Of a stretch of 64,000 bases of DNA, positions 23,076 to 31,679 are shown in pieces. The notes under the pieces are model-generated. The model did no database searches. It was not told the origin of the DNA and worked only from the letters and a program-made list of their open reading frames with translations. The stretch's first letter is position 1. Each line of letters begins with the position of its first letter. The DNA lies in the NCBI RefSeq assembly GCF_014192105.1, contig NZ_JACHXK010000002.1, positions 493,380 to 557,379 on the forward strand, written 5' to 3'. The translations under genes were made by a program, and so were the position numbers. The stretch comes from Paenibacillus phyllosphaerae (lineage in GTDB: Bacteria > Bacillota > Bacilli > Paenibacillales > Paenibacillaceae).

Positions 23076-23956
23076 TGCGCAAACTCGGGAAATTCGGTGT
23101 TTTTCTAGAAATGATCAAGATCGAGCATACGATCTTCGCTTTGCCTTTTGCCTTCATGGGCGCGTTGCTCGGTGCAGTCGTCATGGAGGACCGCCTGCCG
23201 CAATGGAGCGAGATCGGTTGGATCTTGCTTGCAATGGTGGGTGCGAGAAGCGCGGCTATGGGGCTTAACCGCGTCATCGACCGTGCAATTGACGCACGCA
23301 ACCCAAGGACCGAGAAACGGGCAATTCCTGCCGGGCTGTTGAAGGTCGGTGAAGTCATTCTATTCATTGTGGTATCATTCGTGTTATTGTTCGTTGCGGC
23401 GTCCAATCTGGACCCGATCTGTATCGTGCTTATGCCGATCGCGGTATTCTTCTTAGTTTTCTACTCGTATACGAAACGGTTTACATGGCTATGCCATGTG
23501 GTGCTCGGTTTAACGATCGGTCTTGCACCGCTTGGCGCATGGGTGGCAGTAACAGGCGAGTTCGGAACTGCTGCTTGGCTGCTCTACATCTCTAACGTAT
23601 TCTGGCTAGCCGGTTTCGATATTATCTATGCTTGCCAAGATTACGAATTCGACTCCCGCGAAGGCGTTCATTCCATTCCGGCGCGCTTCGGCCTGAACGG
23701 AGCGCTTAAGCTCGCTCGGTTCTTCCATATCATTACGGCCGTATGCTTGTTCCTGTTGTTCTGGGTGACCAATCTAAGCTGGATTTACTTGATCGCTATT
23801 ATCGTAGCTGCTGCTTGTCTGTTCTACGAACATTGGATTGTGAAACCGAACGATATTAGCCGTGTCCAAACCGCATTCTTTACGATGAACGGCGCGCTGA
23901 GCACGGTGGTGTTGATCGGTACATTCTTTGATCTGGTGGTGCTGCATAAGTGGTAG
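23072..23956 (+). CDS. UbiA-family prenyltransferase, probable MqnP of the futalosine route
   Basis: 294 residues, about eight to nine membrane segments. The first aspartate motif N-R-V-I-D-R-A-I-D and the second, D-Y-E-F-D, are the Mg-prenyl diphosphate sites of the UbiA superfamily. Clustering with ubiX, mqnA, hepS and hepT suggests that it attaches the heptaprenyl chain to the 1,4-dihydroxy-6-naphthoate intermediate (MqnP role), rather than being 4-hydroxybenzoate prenyltransferase or MenA. It overlaps menG by 4 bases. Confidence 0.85.
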   Translation: MMRKLGKFGVFLEMIKIEHTIFALPFAFMGALLGAVVMEDRLPQWSEIGWILLAMVGARSAAMGLNRVIDRAIDARNPRTEKRAIPAGLLKVGEVILFIVVSFVLLFVAASNLDPICIVLMPIAVFFLVFYSYTKRFTWLCHVVLGLTIGLAPLGAWVAVTGEFGTAAWLLYISNVFWLAGFDIIYACQDYEFDSREGVHSIPARFGLNGALKLARFFHIITAVCLFLLFWVTNLSWIYLIAIIVAAACLFYEHWIVKPNDISRVQTAFFTMNGALSTVVLIGTFFDLVVLHKW

Positions 23957-24600
23957 CCTCAAGGCAAACCAAATGGGCCGTTGGCATTACAGGCGCAAGC
24001 GGCGCGGTCTACGGCTTCCGGCTGATCGAGGTGCTGCTCGCCGCCGGCGTACAAGTACATCTGGTCATGACGGATGCCGGCTGGCGCGTAGCGAAGGAAG
24101 AACTCGGACTTTCCGCTGCCAAACGCCAAGAGGCGCTGGAAGGAAAGTTTCCGGGCGCTATGGCGGAAGGCAAGTTGGTCTATTACCCGAATGCCGATAT
24201 AGGAGCTGCTATTGCCAGCGGCTCCTTCTTGATTGAAGGCATGATTATCATGCCGTGCTCGATGGGCACGCTTGCCTCCGTTGCACATGGCATCTCGGAT
24301 GATTTGATGACGAGAGCCGCGGATGTTATGCTCAAGGAAGGCCGCAAGCTTGTTATCGTGCCTCGCGAGACGCCGCTGCATGCCATTCATTTGGAGAATA
24401 TGCTTACTTTAGCCAAGCTTGGCGTCAAGCTGGTGCCGGCGATGCCGGCTTTTTATTACGGTCCGCAATCGATGAGCGATATGGTCGATTTCCTCGTCGG
24501 CAAGGTGATGGATCAGATTCAAATTGAACACGAATTGTACAGAAGATGGGGAGATGAGCATTATGGGGCTGAATCGCCCGATCACCATCGGACGGATTGA
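23950..24600 (+). CDS. ubiX: UbiX-family flavin prenyltransferase
   Basis: 216 residues, GTG start overlapping the previous stop by 7 bases. UbiX makes prenylated FMN, the cofactor of UbiD-type decarboxylases; in the futalosine pathway such a pair (MqnL/MqnM) removes the carboxylate. Family motifs are GITGASGAVYG (flavin binding), MIIMPCSMGTLASVAHGISDDL and VPRETPLHAIHLENM. No UbiD gene lies in the window. The end overlaps mqnA by 38 bases. Confidence 0.9.
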   Translation: MVASRQTKWAVGITGASGAVYGFRLIEVLLAAGVQVHLVMTDAGWRVAKEELGLSAAKRQEALEGKFPGAMAEGKLVYYPNADIGAAIASGSFLIEGMIIMPCSMGTLASVAHGISDDLMTRAADVMLKEGRKLVIVPRETPLHAIHLENMLTLAKLGVKLVPAMPAFYYGPQSMSDMVDFLVGKVMDQIQIEHELYRRWGDEHYGAESPDHHRTD

Positions 24601-25423
24601 TTATGCCAATGCATGGCCGCTGTTTCATTTTTCTGAAGAGAAGCTTCCTGAAGAACGCTTTACCATCGTTAGACGCGTACCATCGCTGCTTAACCAAGCG
24701 ATGCGCAATGGCGAGTTGGATGTAACGGCGATGGCGGCATTCGCTTATGGCCAGCATGCAGACAATTATCTCCTGCTGCCTGACTTGTCCGTCAGCGCAA
24801 AAGGCAGAGTGAACTCGATCCTCCTTTTCCTGAAAGCGCCGCTAGAGGAGGTCCTGAAGGGGACCATTGCGGTTACGAATACATCGGCAACCTCGATCAA
24901 TCTGCTCAAGATCATCATGGGCATGTATTATCAGGCAAACCCAGCGTATGTGACGATGGAGCCGGAGCTGGATTCGATGCTGGAGCAAGCTGACGCGGCT
25001 TTGATTATCGGCGACCCGGCTATTAAAGCCTCTTGGCAAGCTGAAGGTCTTACTGTGATCGACCTCGGCCAGCTGTGGCGCGACTGGACAGGCTATGGCA
25101 TGACTTTCGCGCTCGTCGCCGTGCGCAAAGAAATTGCCGAACTGGACCCGGAATCGATTGCCCAGGTGTTAGAGGCGTTGACCTACAGCAAGGCGAGGAG
25201 CTTGCGCGAACCGCAAGTGCTGGTGGACAAAGCCTGCGCCGAGTTAGGTGGAACGAGCGACTATTGGAGCCGATACTTCCGCGAGCTTCATCATGATTTC
25301 GGAGCGGCGGAACAGACAGGGCTTTCTCTATATTTCGAATATGCTTATAAGCTAGGCCTGCTTGACCATCAAGTGAATATGCGCTTTTTTGACGTCCGAT
25401 CCGTTCTACAGGTGAATGAATGA
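24563..25423 (+). CDS. mqnA: Chorismate dehydratase MqnA (futalosine pathway)
   Basis: 286 residues. MqnA dehydrates chorismate to 3-enolpyruvylbenzoate, the first step of the futalosine route to menaquinone. The fold is a periplasmic-binding-protein type; the N-terminus IGRIDYANAWPLFHF and the region LDVTAMAAFAYGQHADNYLLLPDLSVSAKGRV match MqnA rather than MqnD. GGGGAG is 10 bases before ATG 24563; the earlier ATG at 24554 is too near it. It overlaps ubiX and hepT, so translation is probably coupled. Confidence 0.88.
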   Translation: MGLNRPITIGRIDYANAWPLFHFSEEKLPEERFTIVRRVPSLLNQAMRNGELDVTAMAAFAYGQHADNYLLLPDLSVSAKGRVNSILLFLKAPLEEVLKGTIAVTNTSATSINLLKIIMGMYYQANPAYVTMEPELDSMLEQADAALIIGDPAIKASWQAEGLTVIDLGQLWRDWTGYGMTFALVAVRKEIAELDPESIAQVLEALTYSKARSLREPQVLVDKACAELGGTSDYWSRYFRELHHDFGAAEQTGLSLYFEYAYKLGLLDHQVNMRFFDVRSVLQVNE

Positions 25424-26394
25424 AGCTGCTAGATATTTATGCCAAAATGAAAGGTGACCTCGATGTGATCGAGAGCGAGCTTGCTCGCAGCGTCACCTCG
25501 GATCATCCGTTGCTGACCGAAGCGTCCACGCATCTGCTCAAGGCAGGCGGCAAACGGATTCGACCTGTGTTCGTGCTGCTTGCGGGCAAGTTCGGCACGT
25601 ATGATCTGGAACGAATGAAGCGTGTCGCCGTGCCGCTCGAACTGATTCATATGGCCTCGCTCGTTCATGATGATGTCATTGATAACGCGCAGACCAGACG
25701 GGGCCAGCTGACCGTCAAAGCCAAGTGGGATAACCGGATTGCGATGTACACCGGCGACTATATCTATGGGAAGGCGCTATCCATCGTTACGGATCTGCAC
25801 AACCCGCTTATACACCAAATATTGGCGAAAGCCATGGTGCAGATGTGCATAGGCGAGATGGAACAAATTCGCTACTTTTTCAATACCGAACAGTCGATTC
25901 GCGACTACTTGCTGCGGATTCGCCGGAAGACCGCGCTTCTTCTGGCGATCAGCTGTCAACTTGGCGCTATTGCCGCAGGTGCAGAGCCGCATGTTTACAA
26001 TCGTCTATACCGTTTTGGGTACAATGTGGGAATGGCCTTCCAGATTAGCGATGACCTGCTTGATCTGCTCGGTACAGAGAAGCAGATCGGCAAGCCGCCC
26101 GGCAGTGATATCAAGCAGGGGAACATCACTTTGCCGGTGCTGCTCGCCCTTCGTGAGTCCACTATTCGCGACCCGCTCATGAAGGAAATAATTCACATTC
26201 GCGAAACGAATGGAGCAGGGGATACGAAATCCGCGTTGAAGTTAATACGTAAGAGCGAGGGCGTGCGTGTTGCTGAGGCTTTGGCGAGCCGGTATATCGC
26301 GAAAGCGATTGAGGCTCTGCAGGGACTGCCTGACATGACGGCCAAGAAGAATTTGGTAGACATCGCTCATTTCGTCGCGAAGCGGAGCTATTAG
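25420..26394 (+). CDS. hepT: Heptaprenyl diphosphate synthase component II
   Basis: 324 residues, a trans-polyprenyl synthase. The first aspartate-rich motif is HDDVID (near residue 88) with the following RRG; the second is DDLLD near residue 211, after FQIS. It elongates FPP with isopentenyl units to C35 together with HepS. The start codon overlaps the mqnA stop (ATGA). It closes the quinone block and ndk follows. Confidence 0.93.
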   Translation: MKLLDIYAKMKGDLDVIESELARSVTSDHPLLTEASTHLLKAGGKRIRPVFVLLAGKFGTYDLERMKRVAVPLELIHMASLVHDDVIDNAQTRRGQLTVKAKWDNRIAMYTGDYIYGKALSIVTDLHNPLIHQILAKAMVQMCIGEMEQIRYFFNTEQSIRDYLLRIRRKTALLLAISCQLGAIAAGAEPHVYNRLYRFGYNVGMAFQISDDLLDLLGTEKQIGKPPGSDIKQGNITLPVLLALRESTIRDPLMKEIIHIRETNGAGDTKSALKLIRKSEGVRVAEALASRYIAKAIEALQGLPDMTAKKNLVDIAHFVAKRSY

Positions 26395-26430
26395 CGTAGC
26401 GTTCGCGCAAGTTGGGGAGGAAAACCACAG

Positions 26431-26874
26431 ATGGAGAGAACGTTTCTAATGGTGAAACCGGACGGCGTCCAACGGGGGCTGATCGGAGAAATCGTATCAC
26501 GGTTTGAGCGTAAGGGACTTCAGTTGGCTGCAGCCAAATTCATGCGGTTAACACCAGAACTTGCAGAGAAACATTATGCGGAGCATGTAGGGAAACCTTT
26601 CTATCCTCCTTTGGTCGATTTTATTACGTCGGGACCTGTATTCGCCATGGTGTGGCAAGGGGATAATGTAATTGCGCTGACTCGCGCGATGATCGGCAAG
26701 ACGAATGCGCTCGAAGCTGCGCCGGGAACGATCCGTTCCGACTATGCGGTACATACGAATTTCAATCTCATTCACGGCTCGGATTCGCCCGAGAGCGCGG
26801 AACGGGAGATCGGCATTTATTTTAACCAAGACGAGCTTCTCGATTATGAGCATTCGGTGCAGCGCTGGATTTAA
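26431..26874 (+). CDS. ndk: Nucleoside diphosphate kinase
   Basis: 147 residues. Transfers the gamma-phosphate from ATP to NDPs through a phospho-histidine. The N-terminus [20 protein letters not shown] and the catalytic [16 protein letters not shown] (active-site His near residue 115) are canonical. GGGGAGGAAA lies upstream. ndk-cheR order is the same as in B. subtilis. Confidence 0.96.
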   Translation: MERTFLMVKPDGVQRGLIGEIVSRFERKGLQLAAAKFMRLTPELAEKHYAEHVGKPFYPPLVDFITSGPVFAMVWQGDNVIALTRAMIGKTNALEAAPGTIRSDYAVHTNFNLIHGSDSPESAEREIGIYFNQDELLDYEHSVQRWI

Positions 26875-26933
26875 ATACAGGTAAGTTGTTCGACAAGCGC
26901 ATCAGGAGAACAGCAGCGGAGGGAACTGAACGT

Positions 26934-27713
26934 ATGGAAGATATCGATTTCACCCAATTCGTCAAACGCATCAAAGAAAAAACCGCTATCGACCTGTCCC
27001 AGTATAAGGAAGCTCAGATGAAGCGCCGATTGACGACGCTGCGGATGAAGCACGGCTTTAATACGTTCATGGCTTATTGGGAGGCATTGTCCAAGGATTC
27101 GAAGCTCATGAACGAGTTCCTGGACCGGATGACCATTAACGTGTCCGAGTTCTGGCGGAACCCAAGCCGGTGGGAAGCATTAGAGAAACGCTTCCTGCCT
27201 GAGATGATGAAATCATCCAGCAAGCTCAAAATTTGGAGCGCGGCCTGCTCGACGGGCGAGGAACCGTATACGCTCGCGATGATTCTCTCCAAGCTTGGAG
27301 CAGCGGATAAAGCTACGCTACTGGCGACGGATCTCGATCAGATGGTACTTCAGAAGGCGATGCAGGGCGAGTATCAGGACCGATCCATTCGGGATGTCCC
27401 GCCTGCTTACGTCTCCGAGTTTCTGACCAAGAAAGACGCTGATACGTATGTCGTCAATCCGAAGCTTAAGCGGCTCATTACCTTCAAGCAGGGGAATCTG
27501 CTGCATGATACCTTCGACAGCGGCTTTGATCTGATCGTATGCCGGAATGTGATGATCTACTTCACTGAGGAAGCGAAGCAGTTGTTGTACCATAAATTCT
27601 CGAAGGCGCTCAAGCCTGGCGGCTTATTGTTCGTCGGCAGCACGGAACAGATCTTTAATCCAGCGCAGTATAACTTTGAACCTGCGGAGACCTTCTTCTA
27701 CCGCCGCGTTTAA
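26934..27713 (+). CDS. cheR: Chemotaxis protein methyltransferase CheR
   Basis: 259 residues (B. subtilis CheR 256). SAM-dependent methylation of glutamates on chemoreceptors. The N-terminal helical domain includes YKEAQMKRRLTTLRMKHG and NVSEFWRNP; the SAM domain shows KIWSAACSTGEEPYTLAM, DLDQMVLQKAMQG and DLIVCRNVMIYFTEEAK. ATG 26934 follows GGAGGGAAC. No other chemotaxis gene is adjacent, as in B. subtilis. Confidence 0.95.
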   Translation: MEDIDFTQFVKRIKEKTAIDLSQYKEAQMKRRLTTLRMKHGFNTFMAYWEALSKDSKLMNEFLDRMTINVSEFWRNPSRWEALEKRFLPEMMKSSSKLKIWSAACSTGEEPYTLAMILSKLGAADKATLLATDLDQMVLQKAMQGEYQDRSIRDVPPAYVSEFLTKKDADTYVVNPKLKRLITFKQGNLLHDTFDSGFDLIVCRNVMIYFTEEAKQLLYHKFSKALKPGGLLFVGSTEQIFNPAQYNFEPAETFFYRRV

Positions 27714-27787
27714 TCGCTGTCCGATGTATATCGCTTTCCACATTCTCCAATAATATCGTTAGGTTGAAATTATGTTGGAGGGAACGT

Positions 27788-27955
27788 ATGGATAAGCGAA
27801 AAGTAATTGCGGCCTATCGGCGCGGGATGATTAACGTGCAGGAATGCGCGCAGATTCTCGGCATTGATATGAGCCAGATCACAAGGCTCATTAACGACCC
27901 TTATCTGGCTGTCGAACCGCAATTACGGCGTGGCAAGCAATCGGTCAACGGATAA
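27788..27955 (+). CDS. Small HTH-like protein
   Basis: 55 residues; TTGGAGGG precedes the ATG by 6-7 bases. The first 40 residues (VIAAYRRGMINVQECAQILGIDMSQITRLI) have the alternation expected for a short helix-turn-helix. There is no second domain. It sits where B. subtilis and many relatives have chorismate synthase (aroF/aroC), between cheR and aroB. Function unknown. Confidence 0.6.
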   Translation: MDKRKVIAAYRRGMINVQECAQILGIDMSQITRLINDPYLAVEPQLRRGKQSVNG

Positions 27956-27975
27956 TCCATTAACCAATGGACAAC

Positions 27976-28028
27976 AAACTGCCTGTTACCCTCGGATTTC
28001 CGGGAGCGACAGGCAGTTTATTTGTTTT
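27976..28028 (+). terminator. Intrinsic terminator upstream of aroB leader
   Basis: AAACTGCCTGT pairs perfectly with ACAGGCAGTTT, with inner CCCTCGG/CCGGGA-type pairing, then a T-rich tail. Confidence 0.8.
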
Positions 28029-28058
28029 GGCCCGCTAATTCAGCGACATTGTAATTCC

Positions 28059-28087
28059 TTGTCAAACCTAAGGGGCTGTACTATAAT
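28059..28087 (+). promoter_or_regulatory. Strong sigma-A promoter for aroB
   Basis: TTGTCA, 17-base spacer, TATAAT. The start near 28094 gives a leader of about 170 bases before aroB. Confidence 0.7.
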
Positions 28088-28093
28088 GGGCAA

Positions 28094-28263
28094 AGATGTT
28101 CAAGTGGGATCATATGAGCACGGTAAAGTGAATCGTGAAGGGGTGTGGGCTTTGCCTGGCATCCCTTCCTTTGCATCCGGCTTCTCGTAAAGAATCGTTA
28201 GACTCGTTTAACGGGTGAGACCAGTAAGGCTAGACCATCAAATGAAGCAGGTGAGACTGACGA
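28094..28263 (+). promoter_or_regulatory. aroB leader of unknown function
   Basis: The leader holds an imperfect GC-rich hairpin around GGGTGTGGGC-TTT-GCCTGGCATCCC (about 28140-28165) and a possible 11-codon peptide at 28096-28131 with one Trp codon but no ribosome site. I see no T-box, terminator or TRAP-type triplet run. Its role, if any, is unknown. Confidence 0.3.
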
Positions 28264-29367
28264 ATGAGTGAAAGACGAGAGCTGATTGTGGAATTGGGTG
28301 AGCGGTCCTACCCGATTTACATTGGAGAGGGCATCTTGCATGAGGCAGGCGAGCTGCTCGCTGCACGCGGGATTAGCAAGAAATCGCCGATGCTCATCGT
28401 AACCGACGAGTCGATTGCGAAGCTGCATCTGCCTTTGCTGGAGAAGGTCCTTCAGGAGGCGGGCTTCACGGCTGTGACCGCGATCGTTCCGCCGGGCGAG
28501 AGTTCCAAATCGCTGAAAGTGTTCGAGGAGCTCGTGACCAAAGCGCTGCAGGCGGGACTTGACCGCAAGTCGGCCATCGTTGCCCTGGGCGGCGGAGTCG
28601 TAGGGGATCTCGCGGGTTATGTAGCGGCTTCGTATATGCGCGGCATTAAGTTTGTTCAAATTCCGACGACTATTCTTGCCCACGACAGCAGTGTAGGCGG
28701 CAAGGTAGCCGTGAACCATCCGCTCGCCAAAAATATTATCGGCGCCTTCCACCAGCCGGAACTGGTTTTGTATGATTTGAGCACGCTGCAGACGCTGCCG
28801 CCGCGAGAGGTTGCGGCTGGGTTGGCGGAAGTAGTCAAGCATGGCCTCATCTGGGATGAAGCTTTCGTCGCTTGGTGCGATGAGAATGCGGAACGTCTGG
28901 TTCAACTCGATTCGGACGCGCTTGGTTACGCCCTGTACAAAGGCTGTAGCGTAAAGGCGGCTGTCGTATCCAAGGACGAGCGGGAGAACGATCTGCGTGC
29001 CATTCTGAACCTCGGTCATACGATCGGTCATGCTCTGGAGGCGGTAGCCGGATATGGGGAACTTCTGCACGGAGAAGCGATTTCCATCGGCATGGTGGGG
29101 TCTGCACGTATCGGAGTGCGGTTAGGAGCGCCGGAAGAGATCTACGCGGTAACGAAGCGAGTATTGTCGCGTGTCGGCTTGCCGGTTCGATTGCCGGAGC
29201 ATCTGGATACGGACGCCATCATGGAAGCGATGATGCACGACAAGAAGTTCCAGGAAGGAACGATGACGTTCATCGTGCCGACCTCGATTGGACAGGTAGA
29301 GATCAATTCATCAGTCTCTAAAGCTTTAGTGCGGGAAATAGTTGAAGAATTGAAACGGGAGGCGTAA
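28264..29367 (+). CDS. aroB: 3-dehydroquinate synthase
   Basis: 367 residues. Converts DAHP to 3-dehydroquinate, using NAD and a divalent metal. The NAD loop GGGVVGDLAGYVAASYMRG is canonical near residue 100, followed by QIPTTILAHDSSVGGK, and the metal-site histidines lie in the LNLGHTIGHALE and LHGEAISIGM regions. AGGTGAGAC precedes the ATG. It starts the aroB-aroH unit. Confidence 0.95.
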   Translation: MSERRELIVELGERSYPIYIGEGILHEAGELLAARGISKKSPMLIVTDESIAKLHLPLLEKVLQEAGFTAVTAIVPPGESSKSLKVFEELVTKALQAGLDRKSAIVALGGGVVGDLAGYVAASYMRGIKFVQIPTTILAHDSSVGGKVAVNHPLAKNIIGAFHQPELVLYDLSTLQTLPPREVAAGLAEVVKHGLIWDEAFVAWCDENAERLVQLDSDALGYALYKGCSVKAAVVSKDERENDLRAILNLGHTIGHALEAVAGYGELLHGEAISIGMVGSARIGVRLGAPEEIYAVTKRVLSRVGLPVRLPEHLDTDAIMEAMMHDKKFQEGTMTFIVPTSIGQVEINSSVSKALVREIVEELKREA

Positions 29368-29372
29368 CTTGT

Positions 29373-29741
29373 ATGGTTGTTCGGGGAGTACGCGGTGCCA
29401 TTACGGTCGATGTGAATGAGGAACAGCCGATTCTGCAGGCAACGGCAAGGTTGTTGCACGAGATCGTCCGGGCGAACGGAATTGTGCCCGAAGACATTTG
29501 CTCGGTCATGATTACGGTTACGGGGGATCTGGATGCGACCTTCCCTGCACGTGCCATTCGCGCTATGGATGGCTGGGACTTGGTGCCGCTCATGTGCGCG
29601 TTGGAAGTGCCGGTTCAGGGCAGTCTGGAAAAATGCGTCCGGTTACTGGTCCATATCAACACGGAGAAGTCGCAGCAACAGATCGAGCATGTGTACCTGG
29701 GAGGCGCGCAGGTGCTGCGTCCTGATTTGACGAAAGCATAA
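29373..29741 (+). CDS. aroH: Chorismate mutase, AroH type
   Basis: 122 residues, a monofunctional AroH-fold enzyme converting chorismate to prephenate. VRGVRGAITVD holds the catalytic Arg (Arg7 in B. subtilis), and the family features PVQGSLEKCVRLLVHINT and LGGAQVLRPDL follow. It is 5 bases after aroB. Prephenate made here feeds TyrA encoded at 37.5 kb. Confidence 0.95.
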   Translation: MVVRGVRGAITVDVNEEQPILQATARLLHEIVRANGIVPEDICSVMITVTGDLDATFPARAIRAMDGWDLVPLMCALEVPVQGSLEKCVRLLVHINTEKSQQQIEHVYLGGAQVLRPDLTKA

Positions 29742-29790
29742 ATGTACACGTTTTGTCGGATTCAATTGGCATTATTTTCATAGTAAGCGA

Positions 29791-29819
29791 TTGACGAATT
29801 GACGATGCTGGTGTATAGT
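29791..29819 (+). promoter_or_regulatory. trp operon promoter
   Basis: TTGACG, 17-base spacer, TATAGT with TG just upstream. Inferred start near 29826, giving a leader of about 300 bases. Confidence 0.75.
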
Positions 29820-29851
29820 GAGTTCATATTTTGTTGATGAGAACGCAAGAC

Positions 29852-29921
29852 GAGAGAGTTAGCTGAGCGAAGTAGTGGTTTTAGAGCTGAGAAGAGATGA
29901 GCGTAGTTTAGTTGAGACGAG
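29852..29921 (+). promoter_or_regulatory. TRAP-binding (G/T)AG repeat array in the trp leader
   Basis: Triplets GAG or TAG occur at 29852, 29860, 29865, 29873 and then at exact 5-base steps at 29884, 29889, 29894, 29899, 29904, 29909, 29914 and 29919, a dozen in 70 bases. Two-base spacers between (G/U)AG repeats are what the 11-subunit TRAP ring binds. mtrB (TRAP) is encoded at 20.5 kb. Confidence 0.88.
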
Positions 29922-30072
29922 CGTATTGTTGCGCGTTTGACAGATCCGTTGTGATACATGCCTTTAGCAGGTTTATTTTTGCTATCCTTTTCATGAGGCT
30001 ACGCGATTTTAAGCCGGTTCAGGGGATCAACACGGACTGCCGTCAGCACTCATCTTCCATCTCCTAACACAC

Positions 30073-30098
30073 ACTCCTGCCTCGGCAGGAGTTTTTTT
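30073..30098 (+). terminator. trp attenuator terminator
   Basis: ACTCCTGC-CTCG-GCAGGAGT followed by seven T, 27 bases before trpE. A pyrimidine stretch just before it (30051-30064) is complementary to part of the GAG repeats, so a competing antiterminator helix is possible. Confidence 0.85.
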
Positions 30099-30124
30099 AT
30101 TTTCCATAACGAGGAGAGATAGAC

Positions 30125-31675
30125 ATGAATCATGAGTTGCAGCAGGTTATCCAATTGGCGGGAAGCTACAACCTTATTCCGATCGTCAGGCATGTGATGG
30201 CCGATACCGAGACGCCGATCCGTTTGTTCCAGCACTTCTATCAGGAGCGCCGCGCGTTCCTGCTCGAAAGTGTCGAGGGCGGGGTCAAATGGGCTCGCCA
30301 TTCCTTCATCGGAACGGACCCGTTCATGCTCGTCCGCGGCAAGAACGGCGAGATGGTGATCGAGCAGAACGGCGAGGAGAAGGTGCTGCGCGAGAAGCCG
30401 ATTGAGCTGCTGAAAGCTCATCTTCGTTCCTATCGCAGTCCTTCGGTTCCTGAGCTTCCGCCTTTCACCGGCGGTGCGATCGGATTCTTCGGCTATGACT
30501 TGCTGCAGTATTATGAGAAGCTTGCTCCTCACCGTATTGACGATCTGAAGATGAACGATATCCAATTCATGTTCTGCGACCAAGTGATCGTATTCGATCA
30601 TTTCAAGCAGCAGATCCAAGTCATCGGCAATGTGCATATCCCTGAAGCGGCAACGGATGAACAGATTGAAGCGGCGTATAACAAGGCAGTGGCACGTATC
30701 GATGCCACGCTGGAGCGGATCGCGCAGCCGCAGCCGACGCTTCTTATGCCTGGCGGGGCTGTACCGCTCGATCCGGATCTCGGGGAGATTCAATCGAATG
30801 TAACGAAAGAACAATTTATCGCGAACATAGAGAAGTCCAAGGAATACATTCGTTCAGGCGATATTTTCCAAGTGGTGCTGTCCCAACGTTTCAGCATCGA
30901 AACCGATGTCGATCCGCTTCATGTCTACCGGGTGCTGCGCACGATGAATCCGTCCCCTTACATGTACTATTTGAAAATGGACGATGAAGTCATCGTCGGC
31001 ACTTCGCCAGAGGCGCTCGTCAAAGTTACCGGCGACCGGGTGGAGACAAGACCGATCGCGGGCACGCGCCCTCGCGGCAAGACACCGGAGCAGGATCGCG
31101 CTTATGAGGTGGAGCTGCTAGCCGATGAGAAGGAACGCGCCGAGCATCTGATGCTGGTGGACCTCGGGCGTAACGATATCGGCCGCGTAGCCGAATTCGG
31201 TACCGTTCGCTGCGATGCTTATATGGAGATTGAACGCTACTCCCATGTCATGCACATCGTCTCGAACGTATCCGGCAAGCTTCGCGAGGACAAAGATTTC
31301 TTCGATGCTTTCCTCTCCTGCTTGCCTGCGGGTACGGTATCGGGAGCTCCCAAACTTCGCGCCATGAACATTATCGCGGAGCTGGAGAATGAAGCGCGGG
31401 GCGCTTATGCCGGCGCGATCGGCTATCTCGGATTTAGCGGGACGATGGATGCCTGCATTACGATTCGGACGATTATCTTCAAGCATGGCAAAGCCTACGT
31501 ACAGGCGGGGGCGGGAATCGTGTGGGATTCCGTTCCGGAGAATGAATATCAGGAAACGGTTAATAAAGGGATGGCGATGCTCAAAGCCATCCGCGCTGCC
31601 GAAGCGGTATTCCAGACGCCGAAGCGGACGGCCAGCATGATCAACAGCGACTACTTCGCAGGAACGAGAGGGTGA
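30125..31675 (+). CDS. trpE: Anthranilate synthase component I
   Basis: 516 residues. Makes anthranilate from chorismate, with ammonia supplied by a glutamine amidotransferase. The chorismate-binding domain contains GDIFQVVLSQRF, SPEALVKVTGDRVETRPIAGTRPRG and LPAGTVSGAPKLRAM. The amidotransferase TrpG is not in the operon, as in B. subtilis where PabA serves both pathways. GAGGAGAG precedes the ATG. Confidence 0.96.
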   Translation: MNHELQQVIQLAGSYNLIPIVRHVMADTETPIRLFQHFYQERRAFLLESVEGGVKWARHSFIGTDPFMLVRGKNGEMVIEQNGEEKVLREKPIELLKAHLRSYRSPSVPELPPFTGGAIGFFGYDLLQYYEKLAPHRIDDLKMNDIQFMFCDQVIVFDHFKQQIQVIGNVHIPEAATDEQIEAAYNKAVARIDATLERIAQPQPTLLMPGGAVPLDPDLGEIQSNVTKEQFIANIEKSKEYIRSGDIFQVVLSQRFSIETDVDPLHVYRVLRTMNPSPYMYYLKMDDEVIVGTSPEALVKVTGDRVETRPIAGTRPRGKTPEQDRAYEVELLADEKERAEHLMLVDLGRNDIGRVAEFGTVRCDAYMEIERYSHVMHIVSNVSGKLREDKDFFDAFLSCLPAGTVSGAPKLRAMNIIAELENEARGAYAGAIGYLGFSGTMDACITIRTIIFKHGKAYVQAGAGIVWDSVPENEYQETVNKGMAMLKAIRAAEAVFQTPKRTASMINSDYFAGTRG

Positions 31676-31679
31676 GCTC

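Noticed and set aside
28086-28190. 34-codon peptide overlapping the aroB promoter, as a remnant of chorismate synthase
   Set aside because: Its first codon overlaps the -10 box and the sequence shows no AroF/AroC motif.
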